Origin: Paenibacillus lentus
GTDB taxonomy: Bacteria > Bacillota > Bacilli > Paenibacillales > Paenibacillaceae
Assembly (NCBI RefSeq): GCF_003931855.1
Contig: NZ_CP034248.1
Location: 3,286,001-3,350,000, forward strand
Length of the DNA: 64,000 bases
Reading direction: 5' to 3'
The notes beneath the pieces are model-generated. The model ran no database searches, was not told where the DNA came from, and saw only the letters and a program-made list of their open reading frames with translations. Below are positions 51,553 through 60,762 of the stretch, piece after piece. The position numbers were made by a program, and so were the translations under genes. Position 1 is the first letter of the stretch. Each line of letters begins with the position of its first letter.

Positions 51553-51594
51553 TTCATAGGAGCGGAACAGACCTTTCTCTAAACTTTATTAGAA

Positions 51595-51924
51595 ATGGGG
51601 AATGTTGAAGTGAAAGTTAAGTTGATTTTTACGAACAAAGGACAAATCGCTATAGATAATTTCGACAATGGCGAGCTCATTGAGATATTCTCAAGATACA
51701 TGAAGACACTCACGAAACAATTTGATGTAGAGGCTTCAGTTCCGATTGAGGCCAATCAGAATATTACCGATGAAGGCGCGATAAGAGTATCCCTTACTAA
51801 CGTTAACTGCGACGTCAATATTTTCTTTAAAGAACTAGGGAAAGATATTAAGGTTCCTTTGAGGAAGAGGCTCGATAAAGACGGGAAATTAGATAACGTA
51901 TTTAAAATAGAAGTCATTGAATAG
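51595..51924 (+). CDS. Hypothetical 109-residue protein
   Basis: Acidic-to-neutral protein with no membrane segment and no motif I recognise. The middle holds alternating polar and hydrophobic stretches (GAIRVSLTNVNCDVNIFF, then KDIKVPLRKRLDKDGKLDNV) that suggest a beta-rich fold. ATG 51595 has no good ribosome binding site; GTG at 51610, behind GGGGAATG, may be the true start and would give 104 residues. Bounded by terminators on both sides. Confidence 0.65.
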   Translation: MGNVEVKVKLIFTNKGQIAIDNFDNGELIEIFSRYMKTLTKQFDVEASVPIEANQNITDEGAIRVSLTNVNCDVNIFFKELGKDIKVPLRKRLDKDGKLDNVFKIEVIE

Positions 51925-51927
51925 CCG

Positions 51928-51960
51928 GAAAAAACCACTTATTATGCAAGTGGTTTTTTT
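51928..51960 (+). terminator. Rho-independent terminator
   Basis: Stem AAAAAACCACTT / AAGTGGTTTTTTT right after the hypothetical gene. Confidence 0.88.
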
Positions 51961-52065
51961 GTGCTGTTTTGAATCCTGCAACAAGGAAACATATTTCTTG
52001 GCTCTTTAGGAAAGAACTAAACTATGTTAACTGAACCCATTGACATTCAAAGAGAAGGTGGTCAA

Positions 52066-52329
52066 GTGGATTTACATAATGATAACAATATATATAAACC
52101 GGGAGATATCGTCTACGTCTTTTACCGCAATCCGCACACCCAGGATGTAGCTCATATCCAGCAGGCGGCAGTTGTGAACCATCCGGATAATCCGCAGGAG
52201 CTGGCCATGTTCCTATATGAAACGTATTACCCGCTTTCTCATGAAATGGCAGTCTATACGACACAGGAAGAGGCGGAGCAGGCTTACAGGTATTACTTCG
52301 GGACGGCGTCCGAGGAGAGCTTCGAATGA
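52066..52329 (+). CDS. splA: SplA-like regulator of spore photoproduct lyase
   Basis: An 87-residue protein with GTG start at 52066 behind AGAAGGTGG (an ATG at 52024 in frame is also possible). Motifs YKPGDIVYVFYRNPHTQDVA and AAVVNHPDNPQELAMFLYETYYPL are those of SplA, the TRAP-like negative regulator of splB in B. subtilis. Its stop overlaps splB by 4 bases. Acts in sporulation, presumably in the forespore. Confidence 0.9.
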   Translation: MDLHNDNNIYKPGDIVYVFYRNPHTQDVAHIQQAAVVNHPDNPQELAMFLYETYYPLSHEMAVYTTQEEAEQAYRYYFGTASEESFE

Positions 52330-53354
52330 TTAACCCTTTTACTCCAAAGCTGATCTACTTTGAGCCGGATGCCTTGGAATATCCCTTGGGGAAAGAGCTT
52401 TATGATAAATTTTCAAAAATGGACGTTGAAATCCGCTACACCACTTCGCATAATCAAGTCCGAAATTTACCCGGAGACAATGACTTTCAAAGATATCGGG
52501 TAGCGAAATCAACGCTGGTCGTTGGCATTCGCAAAACGCTGAAATTTGACACGTCCAAGCCGTCAGCGGAATATGCCATTCCGTTTGCGACAGGCTGTAT
52601 GGGACATTGCCATTACTGCTATTTGCAGACGACGATGGGAAGCAAGCCGTATATTCGCACCTATGTCAACGTGGAAGAGATTTTGGAAGCAGCGGATCAA
52701 TATATAGAGGAACGGGCGCCGGAGCCGACCCGATTTGAGGCCTCATGTACTTCAGATATCGTAGGGATCGACCACCTTACACATACGTTAAAAAGAGCCA
52801 TTGAGCATTTTGGCCAATCCGAATACGGAAAGCTGAGATTCGTTACGAAATTTCATCATGTGGATCACTTGCTCGACGCCAAGCATCAGGGGAGAACGCG
52901 ATTTCGCTTCAGCGTCAATGCCGACTATGTTATCAAAAATTTTGAACCTGGGACGTCGCCGTTAGCGCAACGGATCGAGGCGGCTGGCAAGGTGGCGAGA
53001 GCCGGTTATCCCTTGGGATTTATCGTCGCTCCGATTTACCTGCATGAAGGGTGGGAGGAGGGCTACTATCATATGTTTGAACGTCTGGACGCCGAACTGC
53101 CAGAGGACGTCCGGGAGGACATTACATTCGAATTCATCCAGCATCGGTTTACCAAACCGGCCAAGCGTGTAATCGAGAAAAACTATCCGATGACCAAGCT
53201 GGAATTGGACGAGGAGAAGCGGAGATATAAATGGGGCAAGTATGGGATTGGAAAATACATTTATCCAAAAGAAGAGGAGAGGGAGCTAAAGAACCATCTT
53301 TACGGGTATATGGAGAAGTTTTTTCCTGAGGCCAGGCTGGAGTATTTTACTTAG
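52326..53354 (+). CDS. splB: Spore photoproduct lyase
   Basis: A 342-residue radical SAM enzyme that repairs 5-thyminyl-5,6-dihydrothymine (spore photoproduct) during germination. The [4Fe-4S] cluster cysteines are C91, C95, C98 (ATGCMGHCHYCYLQ); C141 in EASCTSDIVGIDHL is the conserved H-atom donor (also 141 in B. subtilis), and Y97/Y99 flank the cluster. Second gene of splAB, 4-base overlap. Length normal. Confidence 0.96.
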   Translation: MINPFTPKLIYFEPDALEYPLGKELYDKFSKMDVEIRYTTSHNQVRNLPGDNDFQRYRVAKSTLVVGIRKTLKFDTSKPSAEYAIPFATGCMGHCHYCYLQTTMGSKPYIRTYVNVEEILEAADQYIEERAPEPTRFEASCTSDIVGIDHLTHTLKRAIEHFGQSEYGKLRFVTKFHHVDHLLDAKHQGRTRFRFSVNADYVIKNFEPGTSPLAQRIEAAGKVARAGYPLGFIVAPIYLHEGWEEGYYHMFERLDAELPEDVREDITFEFIQHRFTKPAKRVIEKNYPMTKLELDEEKRRYKWGKYGIGKYIYPKEEERELKNHLYGYMEKFFPEARLEYFT

Positions 53355-53434
53355 ATGATGGATACTCCTGTGACTTTTTCTATAGCATAATGCCTCCTAT
53401 TTTTGTTATTTTTATTAGTGGAGGTGGATTACGC

Positions 53435-53611
53435 ATGAAAGTCAGTTATCCATTAAAAGGAGCGGCAGATTTGAAAGAAATTAAAGAGTCCCTTAAACCC
53501 TACGGCGGTCGTTGCGCGAAAATCGTAGAAGGAACTCTAGAATATCAAATCAAAGATGAGAATGAGAACGCAGCATATGAGGCGTTGAAGAATAAAGGCT
53601 ATATCGAGTAA
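53435..53611 (+). CDS. Small basic/acidic protein next to splAB
   Basis: A 58-residue protein from ATG 53435 (RBS GGAGGTGG). It contains VSYPLKGAADLKEIKESL, then PYGGRCAKIVEGTLEYQI and a C-terminal NAAYEALKNKGYIE helix. One Cys, no membrane segment. I do not recognise a family. It lies 80 bases after splB with no terminator between, so it may be part of the same sporulation transcript. Translation ends inside the following terminator stem. Confidence 0.6.
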   Translation: MKVSYPLKGAADLKEIKESLKPYGGRCAKIVEGTLEYQIKDENENAAYEALKNKGYIE

Positions 53612-53636
53612 AAGTCAGGAGAGCTCCTGACTTTTT
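53610..53636. terminator. Bidirectional terminator, near copy of the one after lanT
   Basis: AAAAGTCAGGAG / CTCCTGACTTTT with a 2-base centre and T-runs on both strands; shared by the small gene and the converging araC-like gene. Confidence 0.88.
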
Positions 53637-53637
53637 C

Positions 53638-54525
53638 TTATGCTTCAATATTTGATTTCTTCAGGACGGGTATCCATATTTCGCTTTTAAAAGTGGGTGA
53701 GCTAACATCCTTACTTTCATTCCAGAGGATCTCCGGCCCTTCCGTCTGCTCATAGTTGGAGGAAGGGAACCATTCTGAATAAATACGTCCCCATACATTT
53801 TGCAGCGTATCGGGAAACGGTCCAATCGCTTCGAAGACCGCCCATGCTTGAGCCGGGACATGGAGCGATGCAAAGTGAACCGGGCACTCCTTGGTGGTTG
53901 CAACACCGATATAATGATCAAGCTCTCCTCGTTCCTCCATTCTGCCCTCAGAAAAGTTCGTCGACGCACTGATCAGTCCCGCTGGTTCTACATTAGAAAG
54001 TGACTTAAGTTCCTTGATCGATTCTTCGTTTAAGCTGGACCACATCGAGGCGATCTCCGGATTCACTCCATGGAATATAATCGGGACACGCTTCATCAGT
54101 CCAACAATGTAAAAAGCTTCTTTCTCCTCTATACGGTAGTTCATTTCGCTTCCCCCTTGAATGGTTAATTGGAAGGTCATACGCGGATAGGCTTTAAGAG
54201 AATGGCCGTTATACCTTGCTTCGGACGGCGTGATGCCATGCAGGCTTTGAAAAGCACGGGTAAAAGCATCTGGGGAGTTATAGCCATATTTCAGAGCGAT
54301 ATCAATGACTTTGGCAGGGCTACCTGTAAGTTCAAAAGCGGCAGCTGTAAGCCTTCTTCGGCGGATGTACTCCGACAATGGAACATTTGCAAGGAAAGAG
54401 AACATCCTTTTGAAATGATATTCCGAGCAGGCAGCCAGCCTTGCAACCTCTTTATAGTCGATAGCACATGTAAGATTAGCCTCAATATACTCCATCGCTT
54501 CATTCATTTTTTTTAGCAAATCCAC
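53638..54525 (-). CDS. AraC-family regulator with GyrI-like effector domain
   Basis: A 295-residue protein; GTG start at 54525 is chosen because AAAGGAGG lies just upstream on the minus strand. Two helix-turn-helices occupy the N-terminus (about residues 5-105: [19 protein letters not shown] and [20 protein letters not shown]), the reverse of classic AraC. The GyrI/Bacterial-effector-binding domain follows (about 125-290, [12 protein letters not shown]). This layout is that of Rob/BltR-like multidrug sensors. It is divergent from a macrolide-type glycosyltransferase, a plausible target. Confidence 0.9.
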   Translation of the reverse strand: MDLLKKMNEAMEYIEANLTCAIDYKEVARLAACSEYHFKRMFSFLANVPLSEYIRRRRLTAAAFELTGSPAKVIDIALKYGYNSPDAFTRAFQSLHGITPSEARYNGHSLKAYPRMTFQLTIQGGSEMNYRIEEKEAFYIVGLMKRVPIIFHGVNPEIASMWSSLNEESIKELKSLSNVEPAGLISASTNFSEGRMEERGELDHYIGVATTKECPVHFASLHVPAQAWAVFEAIGPFPDTLQNVWGRIYSEWFPSSNYEQTEGPEILWNESKDVSSPTFKSEIWIPVLKKSNIEA

Positions 54526-54824
54526 GTGGGTAACCTCCTTTATCCTTACCATAGCATCTTCCACATGCTCCTCTCCCGACATTTGGTGCACAGGTTTGCA
54601 GGGTGACTCTCTAGAGAAGCCCTAATATAGAACCTTAGGATGATCCGTGAGTTTCATTTCATAATTATAAACTTTGTGGGTTCATTCTTTGAAAGCATAT
54701 GGAAGAGACTGAAAATTAAAATATGACCAATCGAAGGAAATTTATCCGTAAAAACCCAACTATTGCTGCATACAATTTGTATATATAAAGATTAAAGCTA
54801 TTTTGGAGAGGAGAAGGATCGGAA
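54526..54824. promoter_or_regulatory. Divergent spacer with possible operator
   Basis: 299 bp between the AraC regulator and the glycosyltransferase. ATACAA-T-TTGTAT (54770-54782) is a 13-bp dyad between a weak TTGCTG -35 (54763-54768) and TATAAA, close to the glycosyltransferase start. Regulation is a guess. Confidence 0.35.
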
Positions 54825-55952
54825 ATGAAGCTGCTATTTTTTATGCTACCATATCACGGTCATATTAATCCTACTTTATCTGTCGCAGAGGAGCTGGTTC
54901 GCCGCGGTGATCAAGTCGTGTATTACACGACAAAGGAGTTTACAGGTAAGGTTGGCAGCATAGGAGCAGAAATCCGTCTGATCGGTGAGGAATTTGGTTT
55001 CCAAATGGAGGAGGCGGAGGATGAGCGATTGACAGTTAACCTGCGTTCGGGGGAATATTATGTGGACAACCTGAACCGCCATGTTGCTAAGGCCTCCGAT
55101 TTGCTGGGAGAAGTACGCCTTGAGAATGCGGACGGTGTCGTATGCGATCCAATGTGCCTATGGGGACGGACCGTCGCCGAACAGTTAGAGCTCCCGAGGG
55201 CTTTATTCTTTTCAGGGATTGCCGTAACCGCGGACTCTCCTGTATTCGATTACTTCTCCAGGTTATTCGAAGGAGATATCCCCGAAATCATAACGGATAT
55301 GTTCCTGAAGTCGGAGCCGCTCATGCTCGCCCCGATCCCGCGGGAGTTCCAGCCGGATTCGGAATATTTAGCGGATAGCTTTGAGTTTATCGGTCCGACA
55401 GTCGTGGACAGGGGAATGGAAACGGATTTCCCGTTTCAGGAAATTGCTGATCATCCCACGATATTCATTTCACTTGGCAGCGTACTTCATAATCCTCAAT
55501 TTTATGATCTTTGCGTGGAAGCCTTCGCGGATACGCGCTGGAAGGTCGTAATGGTGTGTAAAACGCCGCCGGAAAAGGTTCCGGCTAATTTCCTCATTTC
55601 CCCTTTTGTTCCGCAATTAAAAATTTTGCAGTATGCCGAGCTTTTCATCTCTCATGGCGGAATGAATTCAGTGATGGAGTCACTCTGGTATGGTGTCCCT
55701 CTCCTGATGGTGCCGCAAAGCTCCGATCAGCCGCTTGTCGCTGCCAGGGCTGAGGCGCTGAAGCTAGGGCGGAAGTTAGAGCTTCAGACGCTTACGCCAA
55801 GCCAGCTGCTGGAGAGCGCCGAGGAAGTTCTCGCCGACTCAGCAATACTAGAAGGCGTACAGCGGATGCAATCTACATTGCATAATAGTGGCGGCAGCAA
55901 GCGGGGCGCAGATGTCATTCAGCAGTACTTTTCGATACCGGTATTTGATTGA
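54825..55952 (+). CDS. MGT-family glycosyltransferase (GT1, macrolide type)
   Basis: A 375-residue GT-B fold enzyme of the MGT/YjiC/OleD group, which moves sugar from UDP- or dTDP-sugar onto hydrophobic small molecules. The acceptor-side motif is MLPYHGHINPTLSVAEEL (residues 7-24) with the catalytic His13; the donor motif is FVPQLKILQYAELFISHGGMN and SLWYGVPLLMVPQSSDQ (about 263-307). It may inactivate macrolides or flavonoids, consistent with a BltR-like regulator next door. Substrate unknown. Confidence 0.9.
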   Translation: MKLLFFMLPYHGHINPTLSVAEELVRRGDQVVYYTTKEFTGKVGSIGAEIRLIGEEFGFQMEEAEDERLTVNLRSGEYYVDNLNRHVAKASDLLGEVRLENADGVVCDPMCLWGRTVAEQLELPRALFFSGIAVTADSPVFDYFSRLFEGDIPEIITDMFLKSEPLMLAPIPREFQPDSEYLADSFEFIGPTVVDRGMETDFPFQEIADHPTIFISLGSVLHNPQFYDLCVEAFADTRWKVVMVCKTPPEKVPANFLISPFVPQLKILQYAELFISHGGMNSVMESLWYGVPLLMVPQSSDQPLVAARAEALKLGRKLELQTLTPSQLLESAEEVLADSAILEGVQRMQSTLHNSGGSKRGADVIQQYFSIPVFD

Positions 55953-55970
55953 GCTGAACTGAACGATGGT

Positions 55971-56001
55971 AAGCCTTCCAAAGAGGTTTTGGAAGGCTTT
56001 T
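55971..56001 (+). terminator. Rho-independent terminator
   Basis: Perfect 12-bp stem AAGCCTTCCAAA / TTTGGAAGGCTT with TT after it. Confidence 0.85.
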
Positions 56002-56141
56002 AGATGTCCTTAAATTAGGATATATTAATACAGGAGTCCATGCATTTGAAATACATTAGTGAATAGAGGTACATAATAAATGGGGAATGGTGATAACTCG
56101 GATCAATTGAATACGATAACTTATTAAGAATAGGAGATAAG

Positions 56142-57629
56142 ATGACGGACAAAAAAGCAACCGTAGAAGCAGGATGGAACTTTGACAACAGTTATGCCAA
56201 GCTGTCGGATATACTTTATACCCTGCAAAATCCAACGCCCGTGCGCGAACCGAAGCTGGTCGTGTTCAACGAATCGCTTGCGGAATCCCTCGGGTTGAAT
56301 GTGGAAGCATTGCAAGGCAGTGAAGGTGCAGCTGTGTTCGCTGGTAATGAGATTCCCGAAGGGGCTCAGCCTCTCGCTCAAGCGTATGCAGGTCATCAGT
56401 TTGGCTATTTCACCATGCTGGGTGACGGACGAGCCGTACTGCTCGGAGAACAGCTAACGCCTCAAGGGGAACGAGTCGATATCCAGTTTAAAGGATCTGG
56501 TCGAACACCATATTCTCGCGGCGGCGATGGCCGGGCGGTGCTTGGGCCGATGCTGCGAGAATATATCATCAGCGAAGCCATGCACGCGTTAGGCATTCCG
56601 ACGACGCGCAGCCTTGCTGTGGTGACGACGGGTCAGCCAGTCATGCGTGAGTCGGAGCAGATCGGCGCGATATTGACTCGCGTGGCGGCTAGTCATATCC
56701 GTGTCGGCACCTTCCAGTATGCCGCAGGTCGAGGGGAGCGCGAAGAGCTTCGTGCCTTGGCGGATTATACGCTGCAAAGACATTATCCGGAAGCGTTGGC
56801 GAATGCGGAGAATAGCGAGAATCGTTATTTAATTTTGCTTCGGGAAGTGATCAGCAGCCAGGCCAAGCTTATCGCGAAGTGGCAGTTAGTCGGTTTTATC
56901 CACGGCGTGATGAACACGGACAACATGACGCTGAGCGGAGAGACGATCGACTATGGGCCTTGTGCGTTTATGGACACCTATGATCCGGCGACCGTGTTCA
57001 GCTCCATTGACCGTGAAGGGCGTTATGCTTATGGAAATCAACCTTATATCGGGGCATGGAATCTCGCTAGATTAGCGGAGTCTCTGCTGCCGCTGCTGCA
57101 TGACGATGAGGAACAGGCATTGAAGATTGCGGAAGAAGCCATTGGCGGTTTTACCGAGCAGTTTCAACGACATTGGCTGGCGGGAATGAGGGCGAAGCTG
57201 GGGCTCTTTAACGTGGAACCGGACGATGAAGCCCTGATTAAAGAGATCCTGAAGCTGATGCACAAACACCGTGCGGACTATACGAATACGTTCAGAGCTT
57301 TAACCTTCGGCAAATGGCAGGATATGGCGCTATCTGAGGATGCAGAGTTTGAGCCGTGGCTTCAGCGATGGCATTCAAGATTAGACAGGGAGGAGGAGAG
57401 CAAGGAAGCTTCGCATCAATTGATGCGGGACAGCAACCCTGCCGTCATCCCCCGCAATCACCGGGTGGAAGAAGCTCTCGAAGCCGCAGAGAAGAATGGA
57501 GATTACAGCGTGATGGAGCGGCTGCTAAGCGTTCTCGCGAATCCTTACGCGCACACTGCGGAACAGGAGGAATATTGTCAACTTCCTGAACCGTCTCTGC
57601 GTCCTTACCGAACTTACTGCGGAACGTGA
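56142..57629 (+). CDS. selO: SelO/YdiU protein adenylyltransferase
   Basis: A 495-residue pseudokinase-fold enzyme that transfers AMP to Ser/Thr/Tyr of proteins. Motifs: [20 protein letters not shown] (about 84-103), [25 protein letters not shown] (about 113-132), [29 protein letters not shown] (about 249-277) with the metal-binding Asn/Asp, and the standard end RPYRTYCGT with a C-terminal Cys likely in the regulatory disulfide. RBS AGGAGA. Single gene with its own terminator. Confidence 0.95.
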   Translation: MTDKKATVEAGWNFDNSYAKLSDILYTLQNPTPVREPKLVVFNESLAESLGLNVEALQGSEGAAVFAGNEIPEGAQPLAQAYAGHQFGYFTMLGDGRAVLLGEQLTPQGERVDIQFKGSGRTPYSRGGDGRAVLGPMLREYIISEAMHALGIPTTRSLAVVTTGQPVMRESEQIGAILTRVAASHIRVGTFQYAAGRGEREELRALADYTLQRHYPEALANAENSENRYLILLREVISSQAKLIAKWQLVGFIHGVMNTDNMTLSGETIDYGPCAFMDTYDPATVFSSIDREGRYAYGNQPYIGAWNLARLAESLLPLLHDDEEQALKIAEEAIGGFTEQFQRHWLAGMRAKLGLFNVEPDDEALIKEILKLMHKHRADYTNTFRALTFGKWQDMALSEDAEFEPWLQRWHSRLDREEESKEASHQLMRDSNPAVIPRNHRVEEALEAAEKNGDYSVMERLLSVLANPYAHTAEQEEYCQLPEPSLRPYRTYCGT

Positions 57630-57723
57630 ATGAAGTGGATGAGAAGTTGGTTAGCGAAGTGAACACGCCGACTTGATACAACACATACTCTATATACTAA
57701 GTAAACAAAGGGAATGAAGTGCG

Positions 57724-57749
57724 AAGGGCTTGATGACAAGCCCTTTTTT
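57724..57749 (+). terminator. Rho-independent terminator of selO
   Basis: Stem AAGGGCTTG / CAAGCCCTT with ATGA loop, then TTTT. Confidence 0.88.
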
Positions 57750-57867
57750 GCTGTGCGCCTCTGTGATTAGGAGTAAGACGTTATGGATCGCCTGAACTTC
57801 ATCTTCTTTTTTTGAATAGCCGTATGCTACACTTAAAATAATGAATAAATTTAATTAGGAGCTTCCT

Positions 57868-59019
57868 ATGCGTACATATTGGATTTGGTTGTTTTTATTA
57901 TGCGTAACCTGGATCTTTGCACTTCAGCATGCATCCTTAAATACGGCAATGATGACTCCGAGGTTGATGGGCAGCGCATTGTTCTTTACAGCCTATTTCA
58001 TTTCTCCGTTATTGAGAACGAAGCCGATCCTGCTGGCAATGAACCTGAGCCTCGCTTCGCTTGTCGCCAGTATGGTGTTGTGGCCTGATCCTCTCGGTAC
58101 GGCTAATCCTTACACCATCCTAGTGTTGTCTTTGATTGCGTGTAAGGCTGCATACAGGTTGCCGCCGATTCAGGCCTGGATCGTAGGCCTTGTTGTTATT
58201 CTAAGCGCTGCAGCTCCTGCTGCCACTCATAATCCATCCTTGCCCCCTGTCTATCTCGCATTGCACACGGCTATGCTCGCGGCTGCGCTAATCGCATTTC
58301 GCAGCAGTTGGCAGCGGGGAGAGGCGGCGGAAGCACGGAATGAAGCGCTGCTTAGCGAGTATCGGAGAATGAAGCGACATCTCGCCTCGGGCGAAGAGCT
58401 GGCCCGCCAAGAAGAGCGGGCTCAAATTGGACGGGAAATTCATGACTCCGTAGGACATAAGCTGACGGCTCTCATGATGCAGCTTGAAGTGTTCCGCATG
58501 CAAGCCGAGGGCGAGGCGGAGGTACGAGCTCGGCATCTAAAAGAGCTGGCGCGGGAGAGTCTGGAGGAGACGAGAAGCGCCGTGAAAGCGTTGAAGAGCA
58601 ATGAGCCTGGCGGATTGCCGGCAATTATGAGACTGATCCGCCAGCTGGAAGCGGATAGTCTGATCAAGATTCATTTTACGGTCAAGCACGGTGCGATGTC
58701 TGCGCCATTAACGAATGAACAGTCCATTGCGGTATATCGCGTTGTCCAGGAGGCTCTGACGAATATTATGAAGCACGGTAAATCCCGGGAGGCCGAGGTT
58801 ACATTCGAAGCCCCTGGGGGCAGCGTATTTCGCTTCGAAATTTCGAATCCCAGTGCGCAAGCAGACACCTTCCGGGAAGGCTTCGGTCTGCAGTCGATGC
58901 GGGAGAGAATCGAGAGCAATCGTGGCCGATTTCAGGTCATTCTTCATCATGACCGATTTATTGTCAGCGGTGTATTACCGCTAAACTTACATATGACCCA
59001 GGGGGAGACGACCCGATGA
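57868..59019 (+). CDS. NarL-type sensor histidine kinase
   Basis: A 383-residue membrane kinase with five or six N-terminal membrane segments (about 5-145) and no large extracellular domain, as in DesK/intramembrane-sensing kinases. H192 in GREIHDSVGHKLT is the phospho-acceptor (HisKA_3); HATPase follows (NIMKHGKS, FGLQSMRERIES). Stop overlaps the response regulator by 4 bases, and an ABC-2 exporter operon follows, a common arrangement in which the pair controls the transporter. Confidence 0.92.
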   Translation: MRTYWIWLFLLCVTWIFALQHASLNTAMMTPRLMGSALFFTAYFISPLLRTKPILLAMNLSLASLVASMVLWPDPLGTANPYTILVLSLIACKAAYRLPPIQAWIVGLVVILSAAAPAATHNPSLPPVYLALHTAMLAAALIAFRSSWQRGEAAEARNEALLSEYRRMKRHLASGEELARQEERAQIGREIHDSVGHKLTALMMQLEVFRMQAEGEAEVRARHLKELARESLEETRSAVKALKSNEPGGLPAIMRLIRQLEADSLIKIHFTVKHGAMSAPLTNEQSIAVYRVVQEALTNIMKHGKSREAEVTFEAPGGSVFRFEISNPSAQADTFREGFGLQSMRERIESNRGRFQVILHHDRFIVSGVLPLNLHMTQGETTR

Positions 59020-59657
59020 TCAAAATTTTGCTTGCCGAGGATCAGGCGATGGTACGCCAAGGTTTAAAAATGATGATAGAAACAGACGAAGGGCTTCGTG
59101 TGACAGGCGAAGCAGTTCATGGCCGAGAGGCGGTGGAGCTCAACGAGCGGCATATGTTCGATCTGGTCATCCTAGATATACAGATGCCGGTCATGAACGG
59201 CTTGGAGGCTGCACGAGTCATTCGTAAAAGATGGCCGGAGCGGAAGGTGCTTATGCTGACGACGTTCAATGACGATGAGTATGCGCTGGAGGCGTTAAAA
59301 AGCGGGGCAAGTGGGTATTTACTCAAGGACGCAGAGCCTGAGGCATTAATTCGTTCCATCCGCAGTTGTATGTCAGGCGGACTAACCTTGCAGGATGACG
59401 TTGCCGCAAAGGTGATTCCGCGGCTGCTTCGCAGAACCGAGGAGGAGGAAGAGCGTTCCATCGATCCTGCTATTACACCACGGGAACTGGATATTCTGAA
59501 GCTAGTAGGTGAAGGGCGGAGCAATCGGGAAATCTCCGATGAACTGGGTTTGACCGTCGGAACCGTAAAAAATCATATGAGCCAGCTGATGGATAAGCTG
59601 GAATTGCGCGATCGTACCCAGCTCGCCATCTATGCCATTCGCCATAATATCGTATAG
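59016..59657 (+). CDS. NarL/LuxR-family response regulator
   Basis: A 213-residue regulator: receiver with D54 (LVILDIQMPVMNG), conserved T/K, and a C-terminal LuxR HTH (about 150-210: LTPRELDILKLVG-like, ISDELGLTVGTVKNHMSQL). Partner of the upstream kinase by gene overlap. Likely activates the ABC operon 160 bp downstream. Confidence 0.93.
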   Translation: MIKILLAEDQAMVRQGLKMMIETDEGLRVTGEAVHGREAVELNERHMFDLVILDIQMPVMNGLEAARVIRKRWPERKVLMLTTFNDDEYALEALKSGASGYLLKDAEPEALIRSIRSCMSGGLTLQDDVAAKVIPRLLRRTEEEEERSIDPAITPRELDILKLVGEGRSNREISDELGLTVGTVKNHMSQLMDKLELRDRTQLAIYAIRHNIV

Positions 59658-59692
59658 CCAACATTGGAGAAGGTACAGATTTTTAAATCATG

Positions 59693-59757
59693 CATGACTA
59701 GAGTCATGGGTAGAGCGTGAATAGATGACGGAGGACAGTGTGAGCACTGTCTTTTTG
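59693..59757 (+). terminator. Palindrome and terminator between response regulator and ABC operon
   Basis: CATGAC-TAGA-GTCATG (59693-59708) is a perfect dyad that could be an operator or hairpin. GGACAGTG-TGAG-CACTGTC plus TTTTT (59733-59756) is a good terminator. The ABC operon therefore has its own promoter in 59757-59800. Confidence 0.65.
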
Positions 59758-59817
59758 TTTGTATACTGACGAATATAACTACAGATTTGGTGTACGGAAT
59801 TGAAGGAGGCATAGGAT

Positions 59818-60750
59818 ATGATAGAAGCCCTAGAGCTAAGAAAAGTGTTCAAAGGAAAGACCGCGGTTGACGATGTCAGTTTTTATTTGGATGAGGGTGA
59901 ATCCGTCGGTCTGCTTGGGCCAAATGGAGCGGGTAAATCGACAACGATCTCCATGGTATCTTCCTTATTGAAGCCGAATGCGGGCGATGTAAGACTGCAT
60001 GGAACGAGCGTCATTGGTAAGCCACAGCTCATTCGTCAGGTGTTGGGAGTCGTGCCGCAGGAAATTGCCCTGTATCAGGAGCTCAGCGCCTACGAGAATT
60101 TGAAATTTTTTGGCGGATTATACCGCTTGAAGGGTATACAGCTGGAGATGAAAATTCAAAAACTGCTGGAGATGGTCGGGCTGAGTGATCGGCAGAAGGA
60201 GCTCATTAAAACCTACTCCGGCGGGATGAAGAGACGGATCAATATCGCGGCAGCGCTGCTGCATGATCCGAAAATCGTCATTATGGATGAACCGACGGTG
60301 GGCATTGATCCTCAATCCCGCAACCACATCCTGGATACCGTCAGATGGTTAAACCGCGAGAAGGGAACAACGGTCTTATATACGAGCCATTACATCGAAG
60401 AAGTCGAGCAGCTATGCAGCCGAATTTACATCATGGATCATGGTCGGATTATCGCTTCGGGGACGAAGGAGGAGCTGCGCCGGATTTTGTCCGGAGAAGA
60501 CACCTTATTGCTTCAGCTTGATAAGCCAAGCAAAGAACTGATACAGGAGCTTCGGACGTTGACGCCGATCCGGCAGGTCGAGGAAACCGAGAACGGGTTA
60601 AAGCTCATTGCCGCCAAGCAAAGCAATTTGTTATCCCAAGTCGTTCAAGCCGCCGAACGGCATCACATTCAGATCATCAGCATACATGTACACACGCCAA
60701 GCCTGGAGGATGTCTTCCTGCATCTGACCGGCCGGACGCTGAGAGACTAG
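59818..60750 (+). CDS. ABC transporter ATP-binding protein
   Basis: A 310-residue exporter ATPase of the CcmA/NatA/drug-resistance group. Walker A GPNGAGKST, Q-loop VVPQEIALYQ, signature YSGGMKRRINIA, Walker B IVIMDEPTVGID, and a C-terminal extension of about 80 residues (ends LEDVFLHLTGRTLRD). It powers the two permeases that follow, 12 and 1286 bases on. RBS GGAGGC. Substrate unknown; could be a peptide or drug. Confidence 0.92.
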   Translation: MIEALELRKVFKGKTAVDDVSFYLDEGESVGLLGPNGAGKSTTISMVSSLLKPNAGDVRLHGTSVIGKPQLIRQVLGVVPQEIALYQELSAYENLKFFGGLYRLKGIQLEMKIQKLLEMVGLSDRQKELIKTYSGGMKRRINIAAALLHDPKIVIMDEPTVGIDPQSRNHILDTVRWLNREKGTTVLYTSHYIEEVEQLCSRIYIMDHGRIIASGTKEELRRILSGEDTLLLQLDKPSKELIQELRTLTPIRQVEETENGLKLIAAKQSNLLSQVVQAAERHHIQIISIHVHTPSLEDVFLHLTGRTLRD

Positions 60751-60762
60751 GAGGGAGCGCAT

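Noticed and set aside
51985-52023. Sigma-G promoter for splAB (TGAATC ... CATATT)
   Set aside because: The spacing between the two elements is only 14 bp, too short for sigma-G.
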